From NCBI RefSeq assembly GCF_017916255.1, contig NZ_CP072827.1, positions 3,621,501 through 3,685,500 on the forward strand: a DNA stretch of 64,000 nucleotides, read 5' to 3'. This stretch comes from Streptomyces mobaraensis NBRC 13819 = DSM 40847. GTDB taxonomy: Bacteria; Actinomycetota; Actinomycetes; Streptomycetales; Streptomycetaceae. Shown piece by piece: positions 10,624 through 17,813 of the stretch. Each line of letters opens with the position of its first letter. Position 1 is the stretch's first letter. A program made the position numbers and the translations under genes. The notes below the pieces were generated by a model that was not told where the DNA came from, made no database searches, and worked only from the letters and a program-made list of their open reading frames with translations.

Positions 10624-10788
10624 TCACCGCTTCTGCTGCCCCACCGGAACCGAGTGCCGCAGCCGCGCACAGCGCGGACAGCGCAGCAGACGGCCGGGAC
10701 CGATCCGGCCGGGACCGAGGTTCTGCATCGGGAACGAAGCGGTGCTGAACACGTGCCCCTCGGCACAACGGACGACGGTGCGCTCCAT
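10624..10788 (-). CDS. Small Cys-rich conserved protein (54 aa)
   Basis: A 54-aa basic protein starts MERTVVRCAEGHVFSTASF and contains one CPRC pair (LLRCPRCARLR) plus an earlier Cys and His (RCAEGH), which suggests a small zinc-ribbon-like fold. The ATG at 10788 has AGGGA at a suitable distance. A longer open frame upstream to 10947 is not needed. Streptomyces genomes carry similar short proteins of unknown role; I cannot assign a function. A hairpin follows the stop codon. Confidence 0.75.
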   Translation of the reverse strand: MERTVVRCAEGHVFSTASFPMQNLGPGRIGPGRLLRCPRCARLRHSVPVGQQKR

Positions 10789-10967
10789 CGAGTCCCTTTC
10801 CCCATGGACGTGAAAGACAAAAGCCACATTAGGGGATGTATGGGACGCGCTCACGCGCGGCACTCCCACCACCCCCAGGGTCGGCCACCGCGCCCCACGG
10901 TACGCCCCAACTCCCGCGCCCCACGCCCCTGTCCCCACCCCTTCCACACCACCCCCGCAAACGAAAA

Positions 10968-10997
10968 AGCCCCCTGCGGCACGTGCGCCGAGGGGCT
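10968..10997 (-). terminator. Minus-strand terminator with T-run, upstream of tRNA-Gly
   Basis: The hairpin AGCCCC...AGGGGCT, with an inner CGGC/GCCG stem, is followed on the minus strand by TTTTT. A T-run is uncommon for streptomycete terminators. No minus-strand gene upstream of it is evident, because the next feature is the plus-strand tRNA. It may insulate the tRNA promoter or be left from a lost gene. Confidence 0.55.
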
Positions 10998-11046
10998 CGA
11001 ATGGGGTAGAGTGTGCGACGATGCGACGCCCTGATGGGGCGTCCTC

Positions 11047-11117
11047 GCGGGCGTAGTTTAATGGTAGAACATGAGCTTCCCAAGCTCAGAGCGCGAGTTC
11101 GATTCTCGTCGCCCGCT
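11047..11117 (+). tRNA. tRNA-Gly (anticodon CCC)
   Basis: The 71-nt sequence folds as a cloverleaf: acceptor stem GCGGGCG (11047-11053) with CGCCCGC (11110-11116), D-arm around TAGTTTAATGGTAGAAC, anticodon stem TGAGC/GCTCA with loop TTCCCAA (anticodon CCC at 11079-11081), and T-arm GTTCGATTC. CCA is not encoded. The last 23 bp, including the T-arm and acceptor 3' strand, are repeated at 14725-14747. Confidence 0.97.
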
Positions 11118-11119
11118 CT
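11097..11119 (+). repeat. Left copy of 23-bp tRNA 3'-end repeat (putative att site)
   Basis: This 23-bp stretch at the 3' end of tRNA-Gly is identical to 14725-14747. Similarity continues for about 60 bp past it, through a terminator hairpin and a GTCCAGACCT block, in both copies. Such duplications mark tyrosine-recombinase insertion at tRNA genes. Confidence 0.85.
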
Positions 11120-11123
11120 GTAC

Positions 11124-11154
11124 GGAACCCCCAGGCCAGCGGCCTGGGGGTTCC
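11124..11154 (+). terminator. Terminator after tRNA-Gly
   Basis: A perfect 14-bp stem with triloop AGC starts 7 nt after the tRNA and is followed by TTGTTG. A related hairpin follows the second tRNA 3'-end copy at 14751-14784. The next 350 bp (11155-11503) contain no gene I can support. Confidence 0.85.
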
Positions 11155-11503
11155 TTGTTGTCCAGACCTCTCGGGAGGTCCCGTGCCCTCTGCGTGCCCA
11201 AAACTCGAGGGAATGCCCTCCTCAGGCGACCACCCGCCTGCTCCCGAAGCCGTTCCGCCCAGAACCGTCTCACTTGACGAGACGGTGCTACGTGATCTGC
11301 GGCACCTGTGTGGGCTCGCTATGCCCATTGCTGCCTCGAACCGGTCGGGAGCCTGCTGACTCGGGAGCCTGCCGACTCCGCCACGGGCTTGAGATCGCCA
11401 GTCCGGACCTTTCCCTTGCCGTGCCCGTGCGACAGCAGGACGATGCACGCCGAGAGCACGCCCCGACTGCGTGGATCGCCACGTGACCGAAGGAGGCACG
11501 AGA

Positions 11504-12172
11504 GTGATCACGCTGACCGAGACGCTCGCCGTGGACACAGTGGACGCATTCCTGACCACGGAGGAGACGGCGCGGCTGGCCCGTGCGATCGATGAGCACA
11601 TCGAACGGACCGGCTGGCGGCCCGCCTACGTCGGCGAGGAGCTGACCGCATTTCCGGACGGAGTCCAGGACACCCTGACGGCCGCGACGCTGCGCCACCT
11701 GCCCGAGCTGCGGCGCACCTTCCCGTCCGTGACCGGCTGCTCGCCCTGGCAGTTCATCCAGTTCACGGCCGGGCAGGGGGCCACACGCCACATGGACGGC
11801 ATCGGCGCCGATCCGTTCGCCCGGCCCCGGCACGTCGCCCGTGTCCAGGTCACCGTCGAAGACGCGGCGCGCGGTGGGGAGTTCTTCTTCGAGACCACCT
11901 CCAGCGAAGAGGTGTGGGACCCCCGGTTCGACGGCGACCACGCCCCCGGCTACGCACCCGGCATGCGCTTCACCCGCATCGCGCCGCACGACAAGGTCTC
12001 CCACGGCACCGCGGACACCGCCTGGATCCACCGGGTGCACGGCAACCGGTGGACGACGCCCGCCGGCCCCGGCACTGCCGTCGTCTACGGGGCCCAACTC
12101 ATCCACGGCGTCAACGCCGTCGCCGAAGGACGAACCCGCCGGTTCATCACCGGTCTGACCGCAGAGGACTGA
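11504..12172 (+). CDS. 2-oxoglutarate/Fe(II)-dependent oxygenase-like protein
   Basis: This 222-aa protein looks like a non-haem Fe(II)/2-oxoglutarate dioxygenase. The metal triad is suggested by H and D in TRHMDGIGAD and by a distal H in AQLIHGVNAV, followed by the Arg (TRRFITGL) that would hold 2-oxoglutarate. The GTG at 11504 is preferred over upstream candidates because AAGGAGG lies 7 nt before it. The substrate is unknown. The gene is the first in the segment between the two tRNA 3'-end repeats and stands alone; a secreted protein gene follows after 200 bp. Confidence 0.75.
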   Translation: MITLTETLAVDTVDAFLTTEETARLARAIDEHIERTGWRPAYVGEELTAFPDGVQDTLTAATLRHLPELRRTFPSVTGCSPWQFIQFTAGQGATRHMDGIGADPFARPRHVARVQVTVEDAARGGEFFFETTSSEEVWDPRFDGDHAPGYAPGMRFTRIAPHDKVSHGTADTAWIHRVHGNRWTTPAGPGTAVVYGAQLIHGVNAVAEGRTRRFITGLTAED

Positions 12173-12372
12173 GGCGCCCTCATGCCCCGGCGGTAAGGGA
12201 GTGCGCGTACGTACCACCGGGCGCTGGGGCGTGCGCGCTACAGCGTGGCCCCACGAGTGAGCTGCCGCAGGGAACCGGCAGCCGGTGCATCACAGGCCCC
12301 CCACGGGTAGCCAGAGCCGGTGTGGACGCCAATGACGGACGAGCGTCCAAGAGGCCCTGGGAGGGGACGCAC

Positions 12373-12912
12373 ATGGTGGGCAGACATGGTGTCAGGGCGG
12401 CCCTGTGCGCGATGGCACTGATCGGCTCCTCCCTGGCCTGGGCACCGACGGCTTCGGCCCATGGCGACACGGAAAGCGTCCTCTGCACCGGCCATGAGGA
12501 CGGCTACTCCAGCCCCAGCCTCGGCCTCCTCCCCCGACCGACCCGCATCCACGCCCGCGCCCAGTACACGTGCAGCGGTGCGGCAGGCCGGAACGAACCG
12601 GCAACGGGCACCTTCGAAGGCTCCTCGCCGGCCGCCTCCTGCATCGCGGCGGACAACCCCACGGGCAGAGAGGTAATCCGCTACGCCGACGGCCGCACCT
12701 CGATCATCAACTACGACAGCTCCACGACCCTCCGCGTCGCCGGCCTCAACGTCGTCCGGCTGAACGGCGAGGTGACCAAGGGCCCCGGCAAGGGTCTCCG
12801 GGCTCACCGCACACTGGCAACCCTGGCGGACGGCGCTGCCACGGAGTGCCTGATCCGCACCAGCGTCCACCACGCCCCCGGCGGAGTGCAGCTGGAAATC
12901 GGTACGGAGTGA
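12373..12912 (+). CDS. Secreted protein of unknown function
   Basis: The 179-aa product begins with a signal peptide (MVGRHGVRAALCAMALIGSS, cleavage likely after TASAHG-type residues near 30). The mature part has four cysteines (LCTGHED, TCSGAAG, SCIAADN, ECLIRT), fitting two disulfides outside the cell. I recognise no catalytic motif. The ATG at 12373 follows GGGAGGGG. The gene ends with a 10-bp stem terminator. It lies inside the tRNA-bounded segment. Confidence 0.7.
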   Translation: MVGRHGVRAALCAMALIGSSLAWAPTASAHGDTESVLCTGHEDGYSSPSLGLLPRPTRIHARAQYTCSGAAGRNEPATGTFEGSSPAASCIAADNPTGREVIRYADGRTSIINYDSSTTLRVAGLNVVRLNGEVTKGPGKGLRAHRTLATLADGAATECLIRTSVHHAPGGVQLEIGTE

Positions 12913-12918
12913 CGGTGT

Positions 12919-12944
12919 GGGCGGGAGCCTTGTCGCTCCCGCCC
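12919..12944. terminator. Convergent terminator
   Basis: A 10-bp perfect stem (GGGCGGGAGC / GCTCCCGCCC) with a 6-nt loop lies between the secreted protein gene and the converging DUF3995 pseudogene. Confidence 0.75.
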
Positions 12945-12950
12945 GCCTGA

Positions 12951-13347
12951 TCAGCCTCCGCTCGCTGCAGGCTGCCGCACCGCCGACTTGTGCGACGCAG
13001 CACTGACCCGCGCGTCCGGCGAGATGACGCCACATCGTGTCAGTCCGCGCAGGGCCATGAGCGCGACCAGGGCCATGGGCGCGACCAGGGCCCGGATGCC
13101 CATGCGGTATGGCCAGTCGGGGGCAAATCGCAGTACGTCCCAGTTCGCCGCCCGAGCCACGTACACGGCCCCGAGCAGCCACGCCGCCACCAGGGCGGTC
13201 GGCAGGCTCGGGATTTCTGGCCTTCCGGGCCAGGGCCAGGTCCTCCTGGGAAGTGGCCGGCCGGTAGACGCCGACGGCCCAGAGGAAGTGGAGCACACCG
13301 ACCGTGAAGAGCGCGGCGGCGAGAAGGAGACTGGCGGCGTTGGTCAT
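12951..13347 (-). pseudogene. Broken DUF3995-like membrane protein gene
   Basis: The 5' part (ATG 13347) reads MTNAASLLLAAALFTVGVLH..WAVGVYRPATS and the 3' part in another frame reads ALVAAWLLGAVYVARAANWD..VALMALRGL. Together they look like the beginning and end of a DUF3995 four-helix membrane protein, but a frameshift around 13200-13230 separates them. The sum, about 110 residues, is shorter than the usual 140 or so, so some middle sequence is probably also lost. The position inside the tRNA-bounded segment fits a decaying region. A sequencing error cannot be excluded for the frameshift, but would not explain the missing length. Confidence 0.65.
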
Positions 13348-13610
13348 GCGGCGCTCCGTCGTTCCGTTCGGTCAGCGGTGCGCTGCATTCGTCCGACGGC
13401 CTGACGATGGCCCTCGGGGCATCGGGCCGGTTCAACGCCCCGGCAGAAGTGCTCGTTCGAGCAGTTGCTTCTCATTCAGGGTTCTCAGTGGCCTTGGGCT
13501 CTGTGCAGGCACGGTGTCCTGTGTTCGGTTCCGGGGCAGCCCCCGTGATCCGCACCCGCGAGGGGCTGGAGGTGACCTAGGGACGGCGGAGTGCTGTCTG
13601 CTCCTCGCGG

Positions 13611-14210
13611 TCATGCCCCGGCCCGGCCACGCGCGGCCCATGCGGCCGAGTGCAGCCGCGCGGCGCGGCGGCGGCGCAGCCAGTAGTGCGCGGTCACCAC
13701 GGCCAGCAGCGGCCCCCAGGCGAGCAGTGGGGCGTAGCAGGCCGTCATCACCAGGTACGCGACGCCCTTCGGGGCCTCGGGGTCGGCCATCGTGTCCGGC
13801 TGGTTCCAGCCGAAGGCGCCGAGGACGGTGAGGACGGTGAGCGCGAGCGCCCCGGCGCCCGCCAGGGGCACGGCGAACCAGGTCGGCACCCTGCGTCCGC
13901 CCAACAGCGGCAGCCAGGACCAGAACACCTCGCCCCATCGCCGGACCAGGCCGAGCGCGAGCAGGCCGAGCGCCTCGGCGGCGAGGGACAGCGCGATCAT
14001 GTAGAGGGAGAAGAAGCTGCCCGGGGTCACGTCGGCGAGCGCGTTCGCCCCGGTGAACCCGACCGGCACGCCGAGCGCGGCGGCGAGCCTCCACAGCCCG
14101 CTGGGCAGCGGCGCGAGCGCCGCCAGGTGGGCCGCGCGGACGACCCAGCGGGGCGGCACGCCGGGGGCGGCGGTGGCGTTCGGGGTGATGTGCCGGGTGG
14201 TGTCGAGCAT
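13611..14210 (-). CDS. Multi-pass membrane protein of unknown function
   Basis: This 199-aa protein has four to five hydrophobic segments (about residues 26-48, 68-90, 108-130, 150-172) and a basic Ala/Arg-rich C-terminus (YWLRRRRAARLH). WRLAAALGVPVGF and PLLAWGPLLAVVTAHYWLRR are the most distinctive stretches. Similar small membrane proteins occur in Streptomyces, but I cannot name a function. ATG 14210 has GGGAG upstream. The 263 bp before the DUF3995 start (13348-13610) hold nothing I can support. Confidence 0.65.
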   Translation of the reverse strand: MLDTTRHITPNATAAPGVPPRWVVRAAHLAALAPLPSGLWRLAAALGVPVGFTGANALADVTPGSFFSLYMIALSLAAEALGLLALGLVRRWGEVFWSWLPLLGGRRVPTWFAVPLAGAGALALTVLTVLGAFGWNQPDTMADPEAPKGVAYLVMTACYAPLLAWGPLLAVVTAHYWLRRRRAARLHSAAWAARGRAGA

Positions 14211-14724
14211 GAGTGAACTCCCGTCGAAGCGTGGCGGCTTGGCGGATACAGCCTCGTCGCGGGCTCGTGCGCGGTCCTATCCGCCAACCGGCCGATCCTG
14301 GGGGCGTTACACGCCCGCCCTCTGCCGATCGGCAGAGGGCGGGGCAGGGCAGTGGTCCGTAGGGTGGGGCCGGGGGCGCTCGCATGGCGGAGGCGTTCGG
14401 GGTGGTCGGGGGCTCGGGGCGACGGCACCCGGGAGGCTCGTACTGCCCGTACTGGCCCTGCTGCCGGCGGGTGCCGCGGTGCTCGCGCTCTTCGCCGGGC
14501 CGGCGCGGGCCCGGCAGTGGGCGCGCGGGGCGGCGGGGCAGCTCGCCGGGCTGTCCGGGCCGCGCTGCCCGCCGCCCTGCCCGCGCTCGAACGCATCGAG
14601 CGGGTCGGTCTGGCCGCCCTCGCCTCCCTGGACCGCACGGTCGGAGCATGCGCGAACCGCCGCACGGGACGGCGCAAGTCGCCGATCCGATGCGCCGGTT
14701 CGGGGCGGAGGACGTGGTCCGGGC
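14211..14724. other. 514-bp region with possible decayed gene
   Basis: No intact gene is convincing. On the plus strand, a hydrophobic stretch (VLALLPAGAAVLALFAGPAR, about 14440-14510) and a following piece in another frame (ALPALERIERVGLAALASLD, about 14575-14640) could be two frames of one decayed protein. The segment ends at the second tRNA-Gly 3'-end copy. Long minus-strand frames here are antisense to the tRNA fragment and are not genes. Confidence 0.35.
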
Positions 14725-14747
14725 GTTCGATTCTCGTCGCCCGCTCT
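14725..14747 (+). repeat. Right copy of tRNA-Gly 3'-end repeat (putative att site)
   Basis: These 23 bp are identical to 11097-11119. Only the T-arm and the 3' acceptor strand of the tRNA are present; the rest of the tRNA is absent. A related hairpin and GTCCAGACCT block follow, as after the left copy. Confidence 0.85.
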
Positions 14748-14750
14748 TGA

Positions 14751-14784
14751 AAGAAACCCCAGGTCGGATGGCCTGGGGTTTCTT
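14751..14784 (+). terminator. Terminator after the tRNA fragment
   Basis: A perfect 13-bp stem (AAGAAACCCCAGG / CCTGGGGTTTCTT) with an 8-nt loop lies just past the tRNA 3'-end copy and is homologous to the hairpin at 11124-11154. Confidence 0.8.
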
Positions 14785-14852
14785 GCCGTCCAGACCTGTC
14801 GCGAGAACACCAGGGCCGCCGCCCCAGTCCGGTCACGGCAGCCCGCCGGGCG

Positions 14853-15158
14853 TTACCAGCTGCTCTTCCGCACGCCCGGCAGCTCGCCGGCGTGCGCCAT
14901 CTCACGCAGTCGGATGCGGGAGAGGCCGAAGGCGCGCAGGTGGCCGCGGGGGCGGCCGTCGATGGAGTCGCGGTTGCGGACGCGGGTGGCGCTGGCGTCG
15001 CGGGGCTGACGCCGCAGCTCGCGCCGGGCCGCCTCCCGGTCCGCGTCGGAGGTGTGCGGGCCGGCGATGAGCGCCTTGAGCTCGGCACGGCGCTCGGCGT
15101 AGCGGGCGACGATCTCGCGGCGCTTCTCGTTCTTGACGATCTTGCTCTTCTTGGCCAT
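14853..15158 (-). CDS. rpsN: 30S ribosomal protein S14, zinc-independent paralogue
   Basis: This 101-aa S14 lacks the CxxC pairs of the zinc-binding form and is of the long, zinc-independent type ([21 protein letters not shown]-terminal [18 protein letters not shown]). Under zinc shortage such paralogues replace the zinc-binding ribosomal proteins and release zinc. The start codon overlaps the L28 stop (TGATG), so both are translated from one message. It belongs to the cluster that diverges at 15395-15477 and is expected to be under Zur control. Confidence 0.93.
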   Translation of the reverse strand: MAKKSKIVKNEKRREIVARYAERRAELKALIAGPHTSDADREAARRELRRQPRDASATRVRNRDSIDGRPRGHLRAFGLSRIRLREMAHAGELPGVRKSSW

Positions 15159-15394
15159 CAGACCTTTCCTCCCCTGGCGCGGATGCGCGCGACGGCGGCC
15201 TCGACGCCGATGGCGTCGACGGTCTTGATCCCCTTGGCGCTGAGGGTGAGGCGGACATGGCGGTTCTCGCTGGGCAACCAGTAGCGCTTGCGCTGGATGT
15301 TGGGGTCGAAGCGGCGCTTGGTGCGGCGGTGGGAGTGGGAGATGGTGTGGCCGAAGCCGGGTTGACGGCCGGTGAGTTGGCAGTGGGCGGACAT
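15158..15394 (-). CDS. rpmB: 50S ribosomal protein L28, zinc-independent paralogue
   Basis: This 78-aa L28 keeps the family signature [20 protein letters not shown] but has a single Cys (CQLTGRQP) where the zinc form has CxxC. The ATG at 15394 follows GGAAG. It is the first gene of the leftward arm of the zinc-independent cluster, divergent from L33. A one-base stop/start overlap couples it to S14. Confidence 0.93.
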   Translation of the reverse strand: MSAHCQLTGRQPGFGHTISHSHRRTKRRFDPNIQRKRYWLPSENRHVRLTLSAKGIKTVDAIGVEAAVARIRARGGKV

Positions 15395-15448
15395 GGCTTC
15401 CCTTCCGCGGGGGTGGTCGGTGGCACCCACCGTACACGCTAGATGAAA

Positions 15449-15465
15449 ACGAAAACCACTTTCGT
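15449..15465. promoter_or_regulatory. Candidate Zur-type operator in the L28/L33 divergent promoter
   Basis: The A/T-rich stretch around TGAAAACGAAAACCACTTTCGT stands out in this high-GC window. It contains the inverted repeat ACGAAA-N5-TTTCGT (15449-15465) and starts with TGAAAACG, as many streptomycete Zur boxes do. Its midpoint position between two zinc-independent ribosomal arms supports Zur control of both; the match to the Zur consensus is partial. Confidence 0.55.
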
Positions 15466-15477
15466 GTACTGGCAGCC

Positions 15478-15681
15478 ATGGCCCGTAACGAACTGCGCCC
15501 GGTCATCAAGCTCCGGTCCACCGCCGGAACCGTCCCCCAAGCTCTCGGCTTCGCTCGAGCAGGGGGTACCCCCATCACCTACGTGACCCGCAAGAACCGC
15601 CGCAACGACCCCGACCGGCTCACGCTGCGCGCGTACGCCCCCGTCGCCGGCCGCCACGTCGACTTCCGAGAGGAGCGCTGA
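15478..15681 (+). CDS. rpmG: 50S ribosomal protein L33, zinc-independent, with 15-codon in-frame insertion
   Basis: The protein starts [18 protein letters not shown] and ends [29 protein letters not shown], matching cysteine-free L33 at both ends. Normal L33 of this type is about 54 aa; this one is 67 aa. The extra residues ([15 protein letters not shown], about 19-33) stand where one or two residues join the first strand (usually GT-GY/GF-TYV). The insertion is encoded by a palindromic block at 15532-15576 that resembles a common streptomycete intergenic repeat. The frame is kept, so a protein can be made, but the loop between beta strands is enlarged and function is uncertain. Confidence 0.85.
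   Translation: MARNELRPVIKLRSTAGTVPQALGFARAGGTPITYVTRKNRRNDPDRLTLRAYAPVAGRHVDFREER
15532..15576. repeat. Palindromic repeat inserted inside the L33 gene
   Basis: The 45-bp block contains CCCCC-AA-GCTC...GAGC-A-GGGGG, which folds into a hairpin, followed by a 12-bp palindrome GGGGGTACCCCC. The pattern CCCCCA...GGGGGNACCCCCAT recurs at 50784-50805 in an intergenic composite repeat. From general knowledge, such sequences are frequent between genes in Streptomyces. Confidence 0.75.
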
Positions 15682-15689
15682 GCCCTGCC

Positions 15690-15941
15690 ATGAAGCCCGG
15701 CATCCACCCCGAATACCGCCATGTGGTCTTCCGTGACCGCGCCGCCGACTTCGCCTTCCTCACCCGGTCGACCGCGACCAGCGACAGGACCGTCGACTGG
15801 GAGGACGGCAACACCTACCCCGTCATCGACGTGGAGATCTCCTCCGCCGGCCACCCCTTCTACACCGGCACCCAGCGCGTCCTGGACACCGCTGGCCGCG
15901 TCGAGCGCTTCGACCGCCGCTATGGACGGAGGACGGGGTGA
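15690..15941 (+). CDS. rpmE: 50S ribosomal protein L31 type B (zinc-independent)
   Basis: The 83-aa product ([42 protein letters not shown]) is L31 type B. It lacks the CxxC zinc motif of type A. It lies 8 nt after L33, and its stop overlaps the GTG start of the COG0523 gene by four bases, so the rightward arm is one transcript: L33, L31, COG0523 and probably S18 and L32. Confidence 0.95.
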   Translation: MKPGIHPEYRHVVFRDRAADFAFLTRSTATSDRTVDWEDGNTYPVIDVEISSAGHPFYTGTQRVLDTAGRVERFDRRYGRRTG

Positions 15942-17095
15942 GCCTCACGGAGCCCAGGCTTCCGGTGGCGATCGTCGGCGGGCTGTGCGAAGGCGCCCGC
16001 CGTGCCGCGATCGGCGACGTCCTGCACGGCGTGCCCGGCACCGTCGTCCTCCACCACGACCTGTCCGCCGCCGCGCACGGCTCGGTCCTCCGCACCGTCC
16101 GCGACGTCAACGGCCCCGTGAGCACCGGCCGTACGCCGCTGGTCAACGACTGCGCCTGCTGCGCCCTGCGCGAGGACCTGGTCCCCGAACTGCTGCGGCT
16201 CGCGCGGACGGGAACGTACCGGCTGGCCGTCGTCGAGCTGTGGGACTCCGTCGAGCCGCAGGCCATGGCCGCCGTCATCGCCGCCGAGGACGAGGCACTG
16301 GAGCTGACCGGGGTGGCGACCGCCGTCGATCCGTCGCTCATGCTGCCGTACCTGGCCAACGGCGACGACCTCGCCGACGTCGGGCTGGCTGCCGCGCCCA
16401 CCGACCGGCGCACGGTCGCCGACACCTTTGCCCGGCAGATCGAGTACCCCACCGTGCTCGCCCTCGCCGAAGGCGACGACGAGGCGGATGCGGCCGACCA
16501 CGCGCTGCTCGCTCAACTCACCCCCCAAGCGAGGCGTTTGCGGCTGGGCGAGGGTGCGCTCGGCCCGGCGCTGCAGGCCGGCTTCGACCTGGCAGCCGCG
16601 GCCGCACGGCAGCACCCCTCCTGCGCCCTCCTCCCCCAGGAGGCGGACGAGCACGGGGTGACCACCCTCGCCTGGCACCGTGACCGCCCGTTCCACCCGC
16701 AACGGCTCTACGCGGCACTCGAGGACCTGACCTGTGCCGCCGCCCGCAGCCGAGGCCGATTCTGGCTCGCCGACCGCCCCGACACCCTGCTCACCTGGGA
16801 CGCCGCCGGTGGGACGCTCTGCGTGGAATCGGCCGGACCCTGGCTCGCCGCGCTGCCCGACGCCGCCTGGGAGATGGTCCCGCCCGAGCGCCGGGTGGCC
16901 GCCGCCCTGGACTGGCACCCCGAACACGGCGACCGCTGCCAGCACCTCACGTTCACCTCACCCGGCCTCGACCGCGACGGTCTGCTGGAACTCCTCGACT
17001 CCTGTCTCCTCACCGACGCCGAGTACGCGACCGGGCGGGAGGACTGGCAGCGCCTGCCACACGCCTTCGACGAGTTCCTCGATCCCGTCGCCTGA
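15938..17095 (+). CDS. COG0523/CobW-like protein with degenerate P-loop
   Basis: This 385-aa protein aligns in outline with COG0523 (CobW/ZigA) metallochaperone GTPases. It keeps the metal-binding CxCC motif ([11 protein letters not shown], about residue 70) and the C-terminal CobW_C-like domain (HPQRLYAAL...). The Walker A position, however, reads [12 protein letters not shown] instead of GxxGxGK[ST], so GTP binding as in normal members is unlikely. Co-transcription with zinc-independent ribosomal proteins points to zinc allocation under shortage. The GTG start overlaps the L31 stop. A second COG0523 gene fragment with an intact P-loop lies at 17609. Confidence 0.8.
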   Translation: MSLTEPRLPVAIVGGLCEGARRAAIGDVLHGVPGTVVLHHDLSAAAHGSVLRTVRDVNGPVSTGRTPLVNDCACCALREDLVPELLRLARTGTYRLAVVELWDSVEPQAMAAVIAAEDEALELTGVATAVDPSLMLPYLANGDDLADVGLAAAPTDRRTVADTFARQIEYPTVLALAEGDDEADAADHALLAQLTPQARRLRLGEGALGPALQAGFDLAAAAARQHPSCALLPQEADEHGVTTLAWHRDRPFHPQRLYAALEDLTCAAARSRGRFWLADRPDTLLTWDAAGGTLCVESAGPWLAALPDAAWEMVPPERRVAAALDWHPEHGDRCQHLTFTSPGLDRDGLLELLDSCLLTDAEYATGREDWQRLPHAFDEFLDPVA

Positions 17096-17112
17096 CCCGC
17101 GGAGAGCCCGCC

Positions 17113-17358
17113 ATGCCCCGACGCATGCACACCAAGACCATCGACCGCCGCCGCAAGCAGCGCACCAACCCCCTCGACACCGCAGGCATCGTCTACATCG
17201 ACTACAAGGACACCGACCTGCTGCGGAAGTTCATCTCCGACCGCGGCAAGATCCGCAGCCGTCGCGTCACCGGCGTGACCCTCCGGCAGCAGCGCCGCCT
17301 CGCCCAGGCCATCAAGAACGCCCGCGAAATGGCCCTGCTCCCTCACTCCTCCCGCTAG
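17113..17358 (+). CDS. rpsR: 30S ribosomal protein S18, paralogue
   Basis: This 81-aa S18 has the family core [20 protein letters not shown] and [28 protein letters not shown]. It has no cysteine, so it is the zinc-free version. It follows the COG0523 gene by 17 nt, with GGAGAG before the ATG, and continues the rightward operon. Confidence 0.95.
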   Translation: MPRRMHTKTIDRRRKQRTNPLDTAGIVYIDYKDTDLLRKFISDRGKIRSRRVTGVTLRQQRRLAQAIKNAREMALLPHSSR

Positions 17359-17369
17359 AGAACACCCCT

Positions 17370-17400
17370 GCCTCCGCAGGACCCCCGAGTCCGCGGAGGC
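17370..17400 (+). promoter_or_regulatory. Hairpin between S18 and L32
   Basis: GCCTCCGC-A-GGAC pairs with GTCC-GCGGAGGC around a 6-nt loop, with one bulged A. It may end part of the operon transcript or protect its 3' end, since L32 follows 31 bp later. Confidence 0.55.
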
Positions 17401-17431
17401 GCCACTCACCCATGACGGAGGTCCCGTTCCC

Positions 17432-17602
17432 ATGGCCGTGCCCAAGCGGAAGACGTCCCGCTCGAACACCCGCCACCGCCGTGCCCAGTGGAAGGCGAGC
17501 ACGCCCCGGCTGGTCCCGATCACCGTCGACGGCTCCGTGCACCTGGTGCCGCGACGGCTGGTGAAGGCGTACGAGCGCGGGCTGCTGCGCCCGGAAGGCT
17601 GA
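17432..17602 (+). CDS. rpmF: 50S ribosomal protein L32, zinc-independent paralogue
   Basis: This 56-aa L32 ([34 protein letters not shown]) lacks the four cysteines of the zinc ribbon form. It is the last ribosomal gene of the cluster. A COG0523 fragment begins 7 nt after its stop codon. Confidence 0.92.
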   Translation: MAVPKRKTSRSNTRHRRAQWKASTPRLVPITVDGSVHLVPRRLVKAYERGLLRPEG

Positions 17603-17608
17603 CGGGCC

Positions 17609-17788
17609 ATGAGCGATCGACGGCTGCCGGTGACCGTCCTCTCCCGCTTCCTCGGCGCGGGCAAGACGGCTCTGCTCAACCACGTCCTCGCCAACCGCGA
17701 CGGGCTGCGCGTCGTGGTGCCGCCGCGTCACCCGGGGCACGCCGCCCGGGACGACGATGCCCGCGCCGACCGCCGGGCTACGGGATGA
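17609..17788 (+). pseudogene. Truncated COG0523/CobW GTPase gene (N-terminus only)
   Basis: The first 37 codons ([20 protein letters not shown] then [17 protein letters not shown]) match the start of CobW/COG0523 GTPases and include an intact P-loop GAGKT. The expected VNDMSE region is then replaced by unrelated sequence that stops at codon 60. Normal members have about 350-400 residues and a CxCC motif. The break around 17715-17725 looks like a deletion junction. The partner protein at 15938 keeps the CxCC motif but not the P-loop, so the complete function may be missing here. Confidence 0.8.
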
Positions 17789-17813
17789 GGCTTGGGGGCG
17801 TCGCCGGAACGCC

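Larger units (their letters stand above)
11097..14747. mobile_element. Putative integrase-less genomic island remnant at tRNA-Gly
   Basis: A 3.65-kb segment is bracketed by 23-bp direct repeats of the tRNA-Gly 3' end. It holds a 2-oxoglutarate oxygenase, a secreted protein, a frameshifted DUF3995 gene, a membrane protein and several hundred bases without a clear gene. No integrase, excisionase or replication gene is visible, so it would be a decayed or satellite element. An alternative is a local duplication of the tRNA 3' end without a mobile element. Confidence 0.6.

Noticed and set aside
11058..11273. Minus-strand frame over tRNA-Gly
   Set aside because: It covers the tRNA and its terminator and has no coding support.
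14307..14810. Minus-strand frame over the second tRNA-Gly fragment
   Set aside because: It is antisense to the tRNA T-arm and terminator; the translated piece is a known artefact type of tRNA regions.
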